From assembly GCA_963828505.1 (NCBI GenBank), contig CAWHFM010000001.1, forward strand, positions 1-64,000: 64,000 bases of DNA, in the 5' to 3' direction. Shown one piece after another: positions 50,256-59,028 of the stretch (the first letter of the stretch is position 1; the number at the start of each line of letters is the position of its first letter). Source of the DNA: Bog-473 sp963828505 (GTDB taxonomy: Bacteria; Actinomycetota; Acidimicrobiia; Acidimicrobiales; RAAP-2). The notes under the pieces are model-generated. The model was not told where the DNA came from, searched no databases, and saw nothing but the letters and a program-made list of their open reading frames with translations. The position numbers and the translations under genes are program-made.

Positions 50256-50960
50256 TCAGCCAGAGTCGGCCCGAGCGACCTCGGAGAGTCGTGGAAACTG
50301 CCGGAGGCGGCCCAGCCGGCCCAGTCGCCCGGCATCGACGCCGTGGTCGGCGGCGTTGAGCAGCCGGAGGTCCCCCCGGCTGTTGCCGTAGGCCCAGAGC
50401 ACGGGCTGCTCGCCCCCGTTGCTCGACAGCAGGCCCTGGGAACGCAGGTGGACGACCAAGCGGGCGTACTTCTCGGCGCCGCGGCAGTTCTTGCCCTCGT
50501 AGCCCCCGGTCAGCAGCCCGCCGCCACCGACGGCGAGCCGTGTCGCCAGGACTCCGTCCACCCCGAGCAGGTGACCCGATGGGACGACGTAGCACTCGGG
50601 TGAGGCGGACACGATGACCGTGTAGTGGCCCTGGCGCTGGTGCCAGTCGAGGCGCCGTTTCGTGTCCTCCCGCAGGTGGCGCGCCAGGTGGCGCTCGGCG
50701 AAGACGGCGCTGCGCCGGTTCAGTTCCTCTTTGGCCAGGCCGCCGAGGAGCTTGGTGAACAGGGCCTCTTTCACCGAGTCCGCCGCCGAGCCGCCCGAGA
50801 CCGCCGCTCGAAGCAGGCGGGGGGACAACCGGGCCATCGCCCGCAGCACCGGCCACCAGCCCCGCACGGCGACCAGGAAGGGGAAGACGCTGCCGGAGCC
50901 GGTCAGCGTGCCGTCGAAGTCGAAGGCCGCGACGGTGACACGCCGGGTGGGGTCCGCCAC
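50256..50960 (-). CDS. HAD-IB family hydrolase
   Basis: 234 residues. AAFDFDGTLT near the start carries the nucleophile Asp at about residue 14 and the acid/base Asp two residues later. VIVSASPECYVVP is motif II (Ser), and YGNSRGDLRLL is motif IV. This is the HAD-IB group with SerB-like and inner-membrane-linked phosphatases; the substrate is unknown. GTG 50960 is chosen, 4 bp after the enoyl-CoA hydratase stop, so it is likely co-transcribed. Confidence 0.88.
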   Translation of the reverse strand: MADPTRRVTVAAFDFDGTLTGSGSVFPFLVAVRGWWPVLRAMARLSPRLLRAAVSGGSAADSVKEALFTKLLGGLAKEELNRRSAVFAERHLARHLREDTKRRLDWHQRQGHYTVIVSASPECYVVPSGHLLGVDGVLATRLAVGGGGLLTGGYEGKNCRGAEKYARLVVHLRSQGLLSSNGGEQPVLWAYGNSRGDLRLLNAADHGVDAGRLGRLGRLRQFPRLSEVARADSG

Positions 50961-50964
50961 GCGC

Positions 50965-51810
50965 TCAGCCGACCGGAGTGCCACCGCGGCCTGCCCCCTT
51001 CGCGAACTGGGCGGCACCCGCCAGGGTCTCGCCACTCGAGATCACCTCGCGTCCCCGCCTCGCTTCGTTGACCGCCGCCTCCTCCTCGCTGAGGCCCCAC
51101 TGCTCCAGAGCGCTCATCCGGTCGGAGCGCAGGCAGACCTGGGGCAGAGCGGCCAGCTCTTGAGCCAGCTCGACGGCGGCCCGGCGGGCCTGGCCGGGTG
51201 GCACGAGGCGGTTCACCAGGCCCATGGCATGAGCCTCGGGCCCGGCGACGGCGCGGCCGGTGAGGATGAGGTCCATGGCCCGGCCGTGGCCGATGATGCG
51301 GGGGAGTCGCACCGTGCCGAGATCACAGAGGGGCACACCGAAGCGGCGGCAGAACACGCCGAGGACGGCGTCCTCGGCGGCGACGCGGAGGTCGCACCAG
51401 AGCGCGAGCTCCAGTCCGCCCGCGACCGCGAACCCCTCGACTGCCGCCACCACCGGCTTGGAGAGCGTGAGGCGGGTGGGCCCCATGGGCCCGGGACCCT
51501 GGTCAGGGATGGGCCGGCGGTCTCCCTCGGCGACCGCCTTGAGGTCGGCGCCGGCGCAGAAGGTCCCACCGGCACCGGTGAGCACCGCCACCAGCGAGTT
51601 CTCGTCGGCTTCGAAGGCCTCGAAGGCCTGGAGGAGCCGCGCCGCACACCGGCTGTCCACCGCGTTCCTTCGCTCGGGCCGGTCGATCGACACCACCGTG
51701 ACCGGGCCTTCGTGCTCCACCACGACTCCCGACGCCTCCGCCGTGGATCCTCCGGCGCTTTGTCCGGGCGCGTCACCGCCCGCGGCGGCAGGGCGCGACC
51801 CAGGGCTCAT
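50965..51810 (-). CDS. Enoyl-CoA hydratase/isomerase family protein
   Basis: 281 residues. The crotonase fold is visible: VVSIDRPERRNAVDS, the CoA-loop GAGGTFCAGADLKAVAEG, and VVAAVEGFAVAGGLELALWCD with the oxyanion-hole Gly. DLGTVRLPRIIGHGRAMDLI continues the fold. The catalytic Glu pair of true hydratases is not fully obvious, so it may be an isomerase or other crotonase. Start ATG 51810; the HAD gene follows on the same strand. Confidence 0.88.
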   Translation of the reverse strand: MSPGSRPAAAGGDAPGQSAGGSTAEASGVVVEHEGPVTVVSIDRPERRNAVDSRCAARLLQAFEAFEADENSLVAVLTGAGGTFCAGADLKAVAEGDRRPIPDQGPGPMGPTRLTLSKPVVAAVEGFAVAGGLELALWCDLRVAAEDAVLGVFCRRFGVPLCDLGTVRLPRIIGHGRAMDLILTGRAVAGPEAHAMGLVNRLVPPGQARRAAVELAQELAALPQVCLRSDRMSALEQWGLSEEEAAVNEARRGREVISSGETLAGAAQFAKGAGRGGTPVG

Positions 51811-51926
51811 TTGTGCATTCTCGCACGAGCGCGAGGAATCCTCCGGCCATACCCGGTCGGTCCCTGCCCAGGTGAGGCTCCATTTCGGGTCGCACCGGGG
51901 CCGCGCTCGAAAGATGACCAATCGAG

Positions 51927-51955
51927 TCGACAATTGCCGGATCAGCCGGTAAGCT
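51927..51955 (+). promoter_or_regulatory. Sigma-A-type promoter of the peroxiredoxin gene
   Basis: TCGACA at 51927-51932, a 17-bp spacer, TAAGCT at 51950-51955. Transcription would start about 40 bp before ATG 52000, giving a leader with AGGAGG-like CAGGAGGAC. Confidence 0.6.
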
Positions 51956-51999
51956 CTCATCCCACATACAGGCGAGCAATCCGAACGCAGGAGGACCCA

Positions 52000-52635
52000 A
52001 TGGCAGTACGACTCGGCGACACCGCCCCGGACTTCACCGCCGATACGACCGAAGGCACCATCAACTTCCACGAGTGGTTGGGGGACAGCTGGGGCATCCT
52101 GTTTTCGCACCCCAAGGACTTCACACCGGTCTGCACGACCGAGCTGGGCGCGTTCTCCAAGGCCAAGCCCGAATTCGACAAGCGCAACGCCAAGTTGATC
52201 GGCCTCTCGGTCGACTCCGTGGAGTCCCACAAGGGCTGGGCCGGTGACATCGAGGAGACCCAGGGCTCGGCTCTGGCCTTCCCGTTGATCGGCGACGAGG
52301 ACCGCAAGGTGGCGGACCTCTACGACATGATCCACCCCAACGCCAACGACACCCTCACGGTGCGGTCGGTCTTCATCATCGCCCCGGACAAGAAGGTCAA
52401 GCTGACGTTGACCTACCCGGCGTCGACCGGACGTAACGTCGACGAGATCATCCGCGTTCTGGACTCACTGCAGCTGACGGCCGACTATTCGGTCGCCACG
52501 CCGGTGAACTGGACCGAGGGTGAGGACGTGATCATCGTCCCTGCGGTGAGCGACGAGGATGCCAAGGCCCGGTTCCCCAAGGGTTGGAAGGCCCTCAAGC
52601 CCTACCTGAGGGTGACCCCTCAGCCCAACCGCTGA
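52000..52635 (+). CDS. 1-Cys peroxiredoxin (Prx6-like)
   Basis: 211 residues. FTPVCTTELG carries the peroxidatic Cys at about residue 45. There is no second conserved resolving Cys in the usual 2-Cys location, and the long C-terminal domain (VRSVFIIAPDKKVKL, then ARFPKGWKALKPYLR) is Prx6/1-Cys type. It reduces hydrogen peroxide or lipid hydroperoxides. ATG 52000 follows CAGGAGGAC. A terminator follows at 52689. Confidence 0.94.
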   Translation: MAVRLGDTAPDFTADTTEGTINFHEWLGDSWGILFSHPKDFTPVCTTELGAFSKAKPEFDKRNAKLIGLSVDSVESHKGWAGDIEETQGSALAFPLIGDEDRKVADLYDMIHPNANDTLTVRSVFIIAPDKKVKLTLTYPASTGRNVDEIIRVLDSLQLTADYSVATPVNWTEGEDVIIVPAVSDEDAKARFPKGWKALKPYLRVTPQPNR

Positions 52636-52688
52636 GGCCGACTCAGCGAGAGAGATCCCGCCACCGATCCTGTCGGGTCGGTCTCGAG

Positions 52689-52714
52689 ACGTGCCGGCCT
52701 CCGGGCCGGCACGT
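52689..52714. terminator. Hairpin terminator after peroxiredoxin
   Basis: ACGTGCCGGCC/GGCCGGCACGT, an 11-bp perfect stem with a 4-nt loop. It is placed between convergent genes and so may serve both. Confidence 0.7.
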
Positions 52715-52768
52715 TCGCGTATAGGTCCAGGGTGGGTCGATGGGCGCGTGTGGGGCCGGGCGTGAAGC

Positions 52769-54577
52769 TCAGCCGGCCTCGGTGGAGCCGAGCACCTCGT
52801 CGCGCAGCTGGCGCTTGAGGACCTTGCCCTGGGGGTTGCGGGGCAGCGGCTCGGAGCGGAACCACACGTGCGTGGGAACCATGAACGCAGCGAGCCGGCT
52901 CTTCACGTGGAGCCCCAGCTCATCCGCGGTCACCTTGGCCCCGGGACGCAGGACGACCACGGCGCCGACCTCCTCGCCCAGCGTCGGTTCGGGTACCCCG
53001 ATCACCGCGCAGTCGGCCACACCCGGGTGTTCGAAGAGGGCTGCCTCCACCTGGACCGAGTACACGTTCTCACCGCCGCGGATGATGACGTCCTTGGCCC
53101 GGTCCACGATGTAGATGAAGTTGTCATCGTCCAGGCGGGCCACGTCGCCCGTGTGGAGCCAACCCCGGGTGAAGGTCGTCGCCGTCTCCTCGGGCCGCTG
53201 CCAGTACCCGCGCACCACGTTGGGCCCCTTGACCCACAGCTCGCCCCGGACGTCGGGGCCGCGCGGGATGCTGTCGTCGGGTTCGTCGCCCGCGAAGTCC
53301 TCGGGCACGATGGCCACGTCGCACACCGGGACAGCCGGCCCCACGCTCTCCGGCTTGGCGACGTAGTCGGCGCCCGAGTTCATGGAAGTGACCGACGAGG
53401 TTTCCGTGAGGCCATAGCCGTTGGAGGGCTGACCGATCGGCCACGCCTGGCGGATGCGCCGGACCAGATCGGGCGGAGCGGGAGCACCGCCGTAGGAGAC
53501 ACCCCGGATGGACGAGGTGTCGTACTTCGAGAAGTTGGGGGAGTCGAGCACCTGCATCACCATGGCCGGAACGCCGCCGAAGGTGCCGATCTTCTCGCGC
53601 TGAATGAGTTCCAGAGCCCGCTCGGCGTCGAAGTGGTGCATCATGATGATCTTCCCGCCGGCGGCCAGGTTCGAGACCATGACCGAGTGGCACCCGGTGG
53701 CGTGGAAGAGGGGGACCGAGAGCAAGAATGCCGGCTGCATCCTCGCCCCCGTCTCCGTCCCCGTCTCCTCGAGCGTCGCCGTGCCGAAGCGCGTGGAGCC
53801 GCGGGTATTGATGAAGAAGAGGCTCATCAAGTTCGTGCACATGTTGCGATGCGTGCCCACCGCGCCCTTGGGACGGCCGGTGGTGCCGGACGTGTAGAAG
53901 ATGGTGGCGTCGTCCTCCGGATCGATGCTGAGGTCGGGCGGCGAGGCGTTCTCCTCCACCTCTCCCAGCGCGAGCGGGAACGGCCACTCGGCGACGGGAG
54001 CAGCGCCGTCGGGAGGATCGGAGACGGCGAGCGGGGCCTTCGGTGCGGTGCGGTGCTCGTCGGCGACGACCACTGCGCCGAGGTCGGACAGGCCGCCGAG
54101 GAAGGGCCTGATCCTCGTGGCCCGCTCCGTGTCCACGAACGCGACCTTGGCCCCCGAGTCCTGAAGGCCATAGTGGAGCTCCTCACCGCTCCACCACGCG
54201 TTGAGCGGCACGACGACGGCGCCCGCCAGGGTGGCGCCCCAAAAGGCCATCACCCATTCGGGCAGGTTGCGCATGATGATGGCCACCCGGTCGCCCTGGG
54301 CCACGCCGAATTCCGAGCGCAGCCGGTGGGCCAGCGTGCAGGCGATGCGGTAGTGCTCCGAGAAGGTGGTCCGCTCGTCCTCGTAGACGAGGAAGGGGGC
54401 GTCGCCGTGGGCCAGGGACATGTCGATGATGGCGCGCAGCGAGGGCGGCGCGTGCTTCCAGACCCGGGTGGGGACGCCGCGGATGTCGACCTCCTCCATC
54501 TCGAACATCTGGCCGGGTGCGGTCAAGGCATCGTTCGCCTCGGCCACGGACATGGCCGGTGCGTCCTTCGGGGTCAC
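52769..54577 (-). CDS. Acyl-CoA ligase (AMP-binding family)
   Basis: 602 residues. YTSGTTGRPKGAVGTHRNM is the AMP-binding P-loop. GYGLTETSSVTSMNSG and GWLHTGDVARLDDDNFIYIV follow, then GGENVYSVQVEAAL; the catalytic Lys is in NPQGKVLKR near the C-terminus. The order is complete, so it is active in principle. The substrate is a carboxylic acid, probably a fatty acid. Its start overlaps the orn stop by 4 bp. Confidence 0.93.
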   Translation of the reverse strand: MTPKDAPAMSVAEANDALTAPGQMFEMEEVDIRGVPTRVWKHAPPSLRAIIDMSLAHGDAPFLVYEDERTTFSEHYRIACTLAHRLRSEFGVAQGDRVAIIMRNLPEWVMAFWGATLAGAVVVPLNAWWSGEELHYGLQDSGAKVAFVDTERATRIRPFLGGLSDLGAVVVADEHRTAPKAPLAVSDPPDGAAPVAEWPFPLALGEVEENASPPDLSIDPEDDATIFYTSGTTGRPKGAVGTHRNMCTNLMSLFFINTRGSTRFGTATLEETGTETGARMQPAFLLSVPLFHATGCHSVMVSNLAAGGKIIMMHHFDAERALELIQREKIGTFGGVPAMVMQVLDSPNFSKYDTSSIRGVSYGGAPAPPDLVRRIRQAWPIGQPSNGYGLTETSSVTSMNSGADYVAKPESVGPAVPVCDVAIVPEDFAGDEPDDSIPRGPDVRGELWVKGPNVVRGYWQRPEETATTFTRGWLHTGDVARLDDDNFIYIVDRAKDVIIRGGENVYSVQVEAALFEHPGVADCAVIGVPEPTLGEEVGAVVVLRPGAKVTADELGLHVKSRLAAFMVPTHVWFRSEPLPRNPQGKVLKRQLRDEVLGSTEAG

Positions 54578-55167
54578 GTCGCCTCCTTTGCCTGACCGTG
54601 GGAGCCCGCCTCCTGCCCCGCGTCGCCCGCTCCGGCCGGGCCGAACAGGGCACCGCGGTAGTAGGCGAGCTCGGCCACGCTCTCGCGGATGTCCTGCATG
54701 GCGCGATGGCCGCCCTTCTTGAACGGAGCAGCCTTGTAGACGTCAGGGCGCCAGCGACGGCAGAGCTCCTTGACCGTCGATACGTCGACGGAGCGATAGT
54801 GGAGGAAGTCTTCGATCTCGGGCATCTGGCGCGCCAGGAAGCGGCGGTCGGTGCCGATGGAGTTGCCGGCGAGAGGGACGGTTCCGGGCGCGGGGATGTG
54901 CCGCTGCAAGAACGCGAGCGTCTGCGCCGCAGCCTCGGCGATCGTGGTCGTCGAGGCCTCCACCGCCGTCAGCAGGCCCGACCGGGTGTGCATCGTGCGC
55001 ACGACGTCGTCCATGTCGGCGAGCTGTTCCGCGGTCGCGTGGACGACGAGATCGGGGCCTTCCTCCATGAGTGCGAGGTCGTCGTCGGTGACGAGGCAGG
55101 CGATCTCGACGATGGTGTGACGATCGGGATTGAGCCCCGTCATCTCTAGGTCGATCCAGGCGAGCAC
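54574..55167 (-). CDS. orn: Oligoribonuclease
   Basis: 197 residues. WIDLEMTGLNPDRHTIVEIA holds the first DEDD Asp and Glu, AGNSIGTDRRFLARQMP the second Asp, and KKGGHRAMQDIRES the His-Asp end of the DEDDh motif. It degrades 2-5-nt RNA and pGpG to mononucleotides. GTG 55167 has TAGCAT 8 nt upstream, back to back with the dut promoter. It is followed by the ligase gene with a 4-bp overlap. Confidence 0.94.
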   Translation of the reverse strand: MLAWIDLEMTGLNPDRHTIVEIACLVTDDDLALMEEGPDLVVHATAEQLADMDDVVRTMHTRSGLLTAVEASTTTIAEAAAQTLAFLQRHIPAPGTVPLAGNSIGTDRRFLARQMPEIEDFLHYRSVDVSTVKELCRRWRPDVYKAAPFKKGGHRAMQDIRESVAELAYYRGALFGPAGAGDAGQEAGSHGQAKEAT

Positions 55168-55175
55168 CGGCGGGC

Positions 55176-55181
55176 ATGCTA
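55176..55181 (-). promoter_or_regulatory. Leaderless -10 (TAGCAT on minus strand) of orn
   Basis: TANNNT 8 nt upstream of GTG 55167. Its twin for dut is 13 bp away on the other strand. Confidence 0.6.
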
Positions 55182-55193
55182 CCGGCCCGCGGG

Positions 55194-55199
55194 TAGCGT
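55194..55199 (+). promoter_or_regulatory. Leaderless -10 (TAGCGT) of dut
   Basis: TANNNT 6 nt upstream of ATG 55206. The orn and dut starts are separated by only 38 bp. Confidence 0.6.
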
Positions 55200-55205
55200 C
55201 TTGCG

Positions 55206-55649
55206 ATGCTGCGCGTCCCGCTCCACCGCATGGAGGACGACGTGGCGGTCCCCTCCTACGCCCGACCCGGTGACGCCGGCGCCGACCTGGCGGCCCGGAC
55301 CACCGTCGTGCTGGGCCGCGGCGGGGGACGCGCCCTCGTCCCCACGGGTGTGGTGGTGGCCATCCCCACGGGTTACGCCGGCCTGGTGCTGCCCCGGAGC
55401 GGCCTGGCGCTGCGGCACGGCGTCACCTGTCTCAACACGCCGGGGCTCATCGACTCGGGCTACCGCGGCGAGCTCGGGGTCCTGCTGGTCAACCACGACC
55501 CCGAGCACGATTACACGGTCGAACCAGGAGACCGGGTGGCCCAGCTGGTCATCGTCAGGGTGGAGGAGGCGGATTTCTCGACGGTGGCCCGGGACGAGCT
55601 GGGGGAGGCCGAGCGGGGCGGCGGCGGATTCGGGCACACGGGCGCGTGA
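55206..55649 (+). CDS. dut: dUTP diphosphatase
   Basis: 147 residues, the normal trimeric dUTPase length. The five conserved motifs are present: PGDAGADL, PRSGLAL, NTPGLIDSGYRGEL, GDRVAQLV and the flexible ERGGGGFGHTG arm near the end. It makes dUMP and prevents uracil incorporation. Leaderless ATG 55206. It ends 33 bp before the WS/DGAT gene. Confidence 0.95.
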   Translation: MLRVPLHRMEDDVAVPSYARPGDAGADLAARTTVVLGRGGGRALVPTGVVVAIPTGYAGLVLPRSGLALRHGVTCLNTPGLIDSGYRGELGVLLVNHDPEHDYTVEPGDRVAQLVIVRVEEADFSTVARDELGEAERGGGGFGHTGA

Positions 55650-55682
55650 CCGGAGGGGGGAAGGGGGTATGAAGGGTTCGTG

Positions 55683-57122
55683 ATGCAGGCGATCGAGGGG
55701 ATGGACGCGGCGTTCCTGTCGCTCGAGACGGCGACGACCCCGATGCACGTCGGTGTGGCGCTCGTGCTGGACCCGCCGGAGGGAACCAGGTCGCTCTTCT
55801 CCCCGTCGACCCGTTACGCGCAGATACGCCGGGTCATTGAGCAGCGCCTCCACCTCGTGCCTCCAATGCGTCAGCGCGCGCTGCGGATGCCTTTCGGGCT
55901 GCACCACTCGGCATGGGTGGACGATCCCGACTTCGCCCTCGACGACCACCTGACGCGAGCCAGCCTCCCCTCCCCGGGCGGACAGGAAGAGCTCGACGCC
56001 TACGTCGCCTCGGTGATGAGCCGCCGACTCGACCCGGACCGCCCCCTGTGGGAGATGCACGTGGTCGAGGGACTCGAGGGCGAGCGGGCGGCGCTGATCG
56101 CCAAGGTCCACCATTCGATTCTCGACGGAGTCAGCGGCGCTTCCGTCCTCGCCGCCTTCCTCGATCTGTCGCCCCGATCGCGCATCGTGGCGCTGCCTCC
56201 GGAGTGGCGACCCGAACCACCCCCGTCGACCATTCAGGTGTTGCTCCATGCCGCCGCATCCCTGGCACGCCAACCCGGCGAGACGCTGGGCACGATCCAC
56301 GCCGGAGTGGAGGCGGTGACCGACCTGGGACGGCACAAGCAAGAGCTCACCGGCCGCGGCGAGCGACCCCCACCGGGCTTCTTCGCCGGGCCCCGGACCT
56401 CCTTCAACGGCGCCGTCTCGAACCGGAAGCGCTTCGCGTCGCTGTCCGTTCCCCTCGAGGACGTCAAGCTGGTCGGCCGGGTGTTCGAGGCGACGGTGAA
56501 CGACGTGGTGATGGCGACGGTCTCGGGCGGATTGCGGCAACTGCTGGCGGCGCGCGGCGAGCCGGTCAACCCGTCCCTCGTCGCCGTGGTCCCTGTCTCG
56601 ACGCGGGGCGACGAAGCGACCGGAGAACTCGGGAACAAGATCTCGGGCATGCTCGTGTCGTTGGCCAGCGACGTGGACGAACCGGTGACACGTCTGGACG
56701 CAGTGGTTGAGTCGTCGAGGGTGGCCAAGGACCACGAGCAACTCCACCGAGGCCGCTTCCTCGGCGATCTGGCGCAGCTGGCCGTGCCCGCGCTGACGAC
56801 GCGCGTCGCCCGGGCCATGGCCGGGACGCGTCTCTTCGACCGTGTCCGGCCACCGGCCAACGTCACGGTATCGAGCATCCGGGGTCCCGGAGTTCCGCTC
56901 TTCTGCGCCGGCAGCCGCGTGTGCGCCGTCTACCCGGTGGGACCGATCGCGGAGGGGATCGGCGTCAACGTGACGGTGATGTCATACCTGGACCGCGTCC
57001 ACTTCGGTCTGTTCGCCTGTCGCAAGCTGGTACCCGAGCTGGCCGAGGTCGCGGTGTACGTGGACGACGCCCTGGCGGAGCTCACCCTCTGCGCGCTGGA
57101 GGCGCAGGGGGCCACGGCCTGA
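55683..57122 (+). CDS. WS/DGAT wax ester synthase / diacylglycerol acyltransferase
   Basis: 479 residues, normal length. The catalytic HHxxxDG motif is HHSILDG at about 143-149. FLSLETATTPMHVGVALVL starts the family, and GNKISGMLVSLASDVDEP and VTVSSIRGPGVPLF are C-terminal signatures. It makes triacylglycerol or wax esters from acyl-CoA, indicating lipid storage. ATG 55683 is preferred, with AAGGG 7 nt upstream; GTG 55680 is also possible. Confidence 0.92.
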   Translation: MQAIEGMDAAFLSLETATTPMHVGVALVLDPPEGTRSLFSPSTRYAQIRRVIEQRLHLVPPMRQRALRMPFGLHHSAWVDDPDFALDDHLTRASLPSPGGQEELDAYVASVMSRRLDPDRPLWEMHVVEGLEGERAALIAKVHHSILDGVSGASVLAAFLDLSPRSRIVALPPEWRPEPPPSTIQVLLHAAASLARQPGETLGTIHAGVEAVTDLGRHKQELTGRGERPPPGFFAGPRTSFNGAVSNRKRFASLSVPLEDVKLVGRVFEATVNDVVMATVSGGLRQLLAARGEPVNPSLVAVVPVSTRGDEATGELGNKISGMLVSLASDVDEPVTRLDAVVESSRVAKDHEQLHRGRFLGDLAQLAVPALTTRVARAMAGTRLFDRVRPPANVTVSSIRGPGVPLFCAGSRVCAVYPVGPIAEGIGVNVTVMSYLDRVHFGLFACRKLVPELAEVAVYVDDALAELTLCALEAQGATA

Positions 57123-57144
57123 TCGGGGACATCCGAGAGGCGAG

Positions 57145-57180
57145 CAGCGTGAGCCGGGGGGTCGAAACCGGCTCACGCTG
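57145..57180. terminator. Strong hairpin terminator
   Basis: CAGCGTGAGCCGG and CCGGCTCACGCTG form a 13-bp perfect stem with a 10-nt loop, between the convergent WS/DGAT and the Ser-rich protein gene. Confidence 0.75.
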
Positions 57181-57209
57181 CCCTGCCTCCGTCTGGCGGG
57201 GCGTTGCTG

Positions 57210-57599
57210 CTAGGACCCCGTCGATGTGCCCGAGCTCGAGCCCGGAGGCGCAGCCGGCGAGCCGCTCGGAGGCGTCCCGTGGCCCGGTCCGGGGTGGGAG
57301 CCCGATCCTGAGCCTGAGCCTGAGCCTGAGCCCATGTTGGGGCAGTTCTTCGTCGAGCTCGATCCGGAGCTAGTGGATCCGGAGCTCGTGGATCCCGATG
57401 TCCCGGAGCTGGTTGTCGGCGGCGCCGTCGTGGAAGCGGAGCTCGACGAGGTGCCGCTCGAGCTCGTCCCACTGTTGCCGGTGCCAGAGCCCGACGTGGT
57501 GGAGCTGGTGGTGGCCGCGTTGGCGACCAGCGCACCGCCGCCGACAAGTCCGGCGGTGAGAGCGCCGATGGCGAGCGCGTTGCGCAGGCGGATTTTCAT
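57210..57599 (-). CDS. Secreted Ser/Thr/Gly-rich low-complexity protein
   Basis: 129 residues. KIRLRNALAIGALTAGLVGG is a signal peptide with predicted cleavage after VANAA, and the mature part is almost only Ser, Thr, Gly, Pro with an NCPNM Cys. Near the C-terminus a run of hexamers (about 57306-57333) encodes alternating Gly-Ser. It is probably a cell-wall-exposed or mucin-like, perhaps O-glycosylated, protein. Start ATG 57599. No family was recognised. Confidence 0.6.
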   Translation of the reverse strand: MKIRLRNALAIGALTAGLVGGGALVANAATTSSTTSGSGTGNSGTSSSGTSSSSASTTAPPTTSSGTSGSTSSGSTSSGSSSTKNCPNMGSGSGSGSGSGSHPGPGHGTPPSGSPAAPPGSSSGTSTGS

Positions 57600-58018
57600 A
57601 TGTCTGGTGTGCCCTTTCTCTCGTGTCGCCCCAACCCACTCGGGTGGGGCATCACAAAGCGTGCGCCCCGGACCTGTGACCAACCGCACAACCTGCTTGG
57701 CCGGTTGGTGGAGTTGGCTTGCGATCGGATGACGATTCTCAGGAACCGGCTGTGGGAGCGGCGAGCGATCGATGGTGCTCACCCGGGTGGAGACCATTGA
57801 AAGGTGGAGATAAGAAAAAGTAGGAGCCGCCTCGGGACAGGTGAAGGGAGCTGACGATGTCGCCGAGGACGAGATCGACCCGATGCGGCCCGGTTGACCA
57901 GCGCCGCGAAGAGCGTGCAGATGACCACGAAGTCATGTGCCACCCTGAGCGGCGCACACTCCGGGGCAATTCGTCACATTGCCGCGGCGGTTCGGGCGGT
58001 CTCCCACCGCCGCTGATT
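57600..58018. other. 419-bp gap with no gene
   Basis: Upstream region of the Ser-rich protein and the end of the methyltransferase. It contains an AT-richer patch near 57805-57825 (AAAGGTGGAGATAAGAAAAAG), but no ORF with family similarity and no RNA structure was seen apart from the hairpin at 58007. Confidence 0.4.
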
Positions 58019-58028
58019 TCAGCGGCGG
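58007..58028. terminator. Hairpin at the end of the methyltransferase gene
   Basis: CCGCCGCTGA pairs with TCAGCGGCGG (10 bp, 2-nt centre). It straddles the stop codon region of the minus-strand methyltransferase. Confidence 0.55.
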
Positions 58029-58804
58029 CGAGCCCTCCAGCAGTAGGAGCGCATCGGTACCTGGACCAGGTCGAGGTCGGCAAGTTCCGGGAGGGTTTCG
58101 AGGTAGCGGGTCATAGCACGGAGGTGCGCCTGGCGCGTTGCGTCCTCCATCGTGATCACCGAGCTGTACGTGGTGGCGAGCGCCACCAGGTCCTCCTTGC
58201 TCATCGCCCGCTGCCACCGGAAGAGCGTGGACTCGTGCGGAAGAAACGGGCTGTCGTCGCCTACGTCCACTCCTACCGCGTGTCGACCCCGGCGAAGGCC
58301 GTCGGTCTCCGCTGCCTGGTCGGCAGTGAGCTCGACGCCGCCTGCCCAGAGGTTCCGCATCCAGTCGACGGTGCGATCAGGACCGCTCCAGACCAGTGAA
58401 AGGCGGCCTCCTGGCCGAAGGACGCGCGCCACCTCGGGCACCGCCCGCGCCTCGTCGACCCAGTGCCAAGCCGACGCGGCAAGCACAACGTCGACGGACG
58501 CGTCGGCAGAGGGCAGTGCTTCGGCTCGGCCTGCCACCACGTCCACCTCGGTCCCCGCCAGCCGGGCGGAGAGGACAGCGCGCATGCGATCGTCGGGTTC
58601 AACGGCTATGACGTGCTCGAGGCGCTGGGCGAGAAGACGGGTGAGGATTCCTGTGCCAGCGCCAATCTCGAGGGCGTCGCGTGCACCGGACGGTACGAGC
58701 CAATCGAGGGCTTCGGGCGACGGACCGGGCCGGAGGCGGTCGTACTCACCGGCGACCGCTCCGAAGGCCTTACTCAGCACGGCGGTGGTCTCATTCTGGC
58801 GCAC
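58019..58804 (-). CDS. SAM-dependent methyltransferase (class I)
   Basis: 261 residues. ALEIGAGTGILTRLLAQR is motif I, VDVVLAASAWHWVDEARAV motif II, and LRPGGRLSLVWSGPD the post-motif. This is the methyltransf_11 type, typical of small-molecule methylation. GTG 58804 has TAAATT 7 nt upstream. The substrate is unknown. The tRNA-Gly lies 150 bp upstream on the other strand. Confidence 0.88.
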   Translation of the reverse strand: MRQNETTAVLSKAFGAVAGEYDRLRPGPSPEALDWLVPSGARDALEIGAGTGILTRLLAQRLEHVIAVEPDDRMRAVLSARLAGTEVDVVAGRAEALPSADASVDVVLAASAWHWVDEARAVPEVARVLRPGGRLSLVWSGPDRTVDWMRNLWAGGVELTADQAAETDGLRRGRHAVGVDVGDDSPFLPHESTLFRWQRAMSKEDLVALATTYSSVITMEDATRQAHLRAMTRYLETLPELADLDLVQVPMRSYCWRARRR

Positions 58805-58811
58805 GATGTGG

Positions 58812-58817
58812 AATTTA
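58812..58817 (-). promoter_or_regulatory. Leaderless -10 (TAAATT on minus strand)
   Basis: TANNNT 7 nt upstream of GTG 58804, one of the best matches in the window. Confidence 0.6.
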
Positions 58818-58953
58818 CCGAAGCCCAGGACCCGCCGGACCGTTGGCGACCCGGCGCTGGGCCAGCTTGGGTCGTGGCCGATGAATCGGGCTGGCCCTTT
58901 GGTGTCCGGCCACCCGGCGGAGAGGCGGGGTGCGGTAAAGTGCCCAGATCAAC

Positions 58954-59028
58954 GCGGAAGTGGCGCAGCGGTAGCGCATCACCTTGCCAAGGTGAGGGTC
59001 GCGGGTTCGAATCCCGTCTTCCGCTCCA
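58954..59028 (+). tRNA. tRNA-Gly (GCC anticodon)
   Basis: The acceptor GCGGAAG pairs with CUUCCGC, and the anticodon stem UCACC/GGUGA encloses UUGCCAA with anticodon GCC. The T arm is GCGGG-UUCGAAU-CCCGU. The discriminator is U, and CCA is encoded (59026-59028). A TAAAGT lies 13 nt upstream as a -10. Confidence 0.96.
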
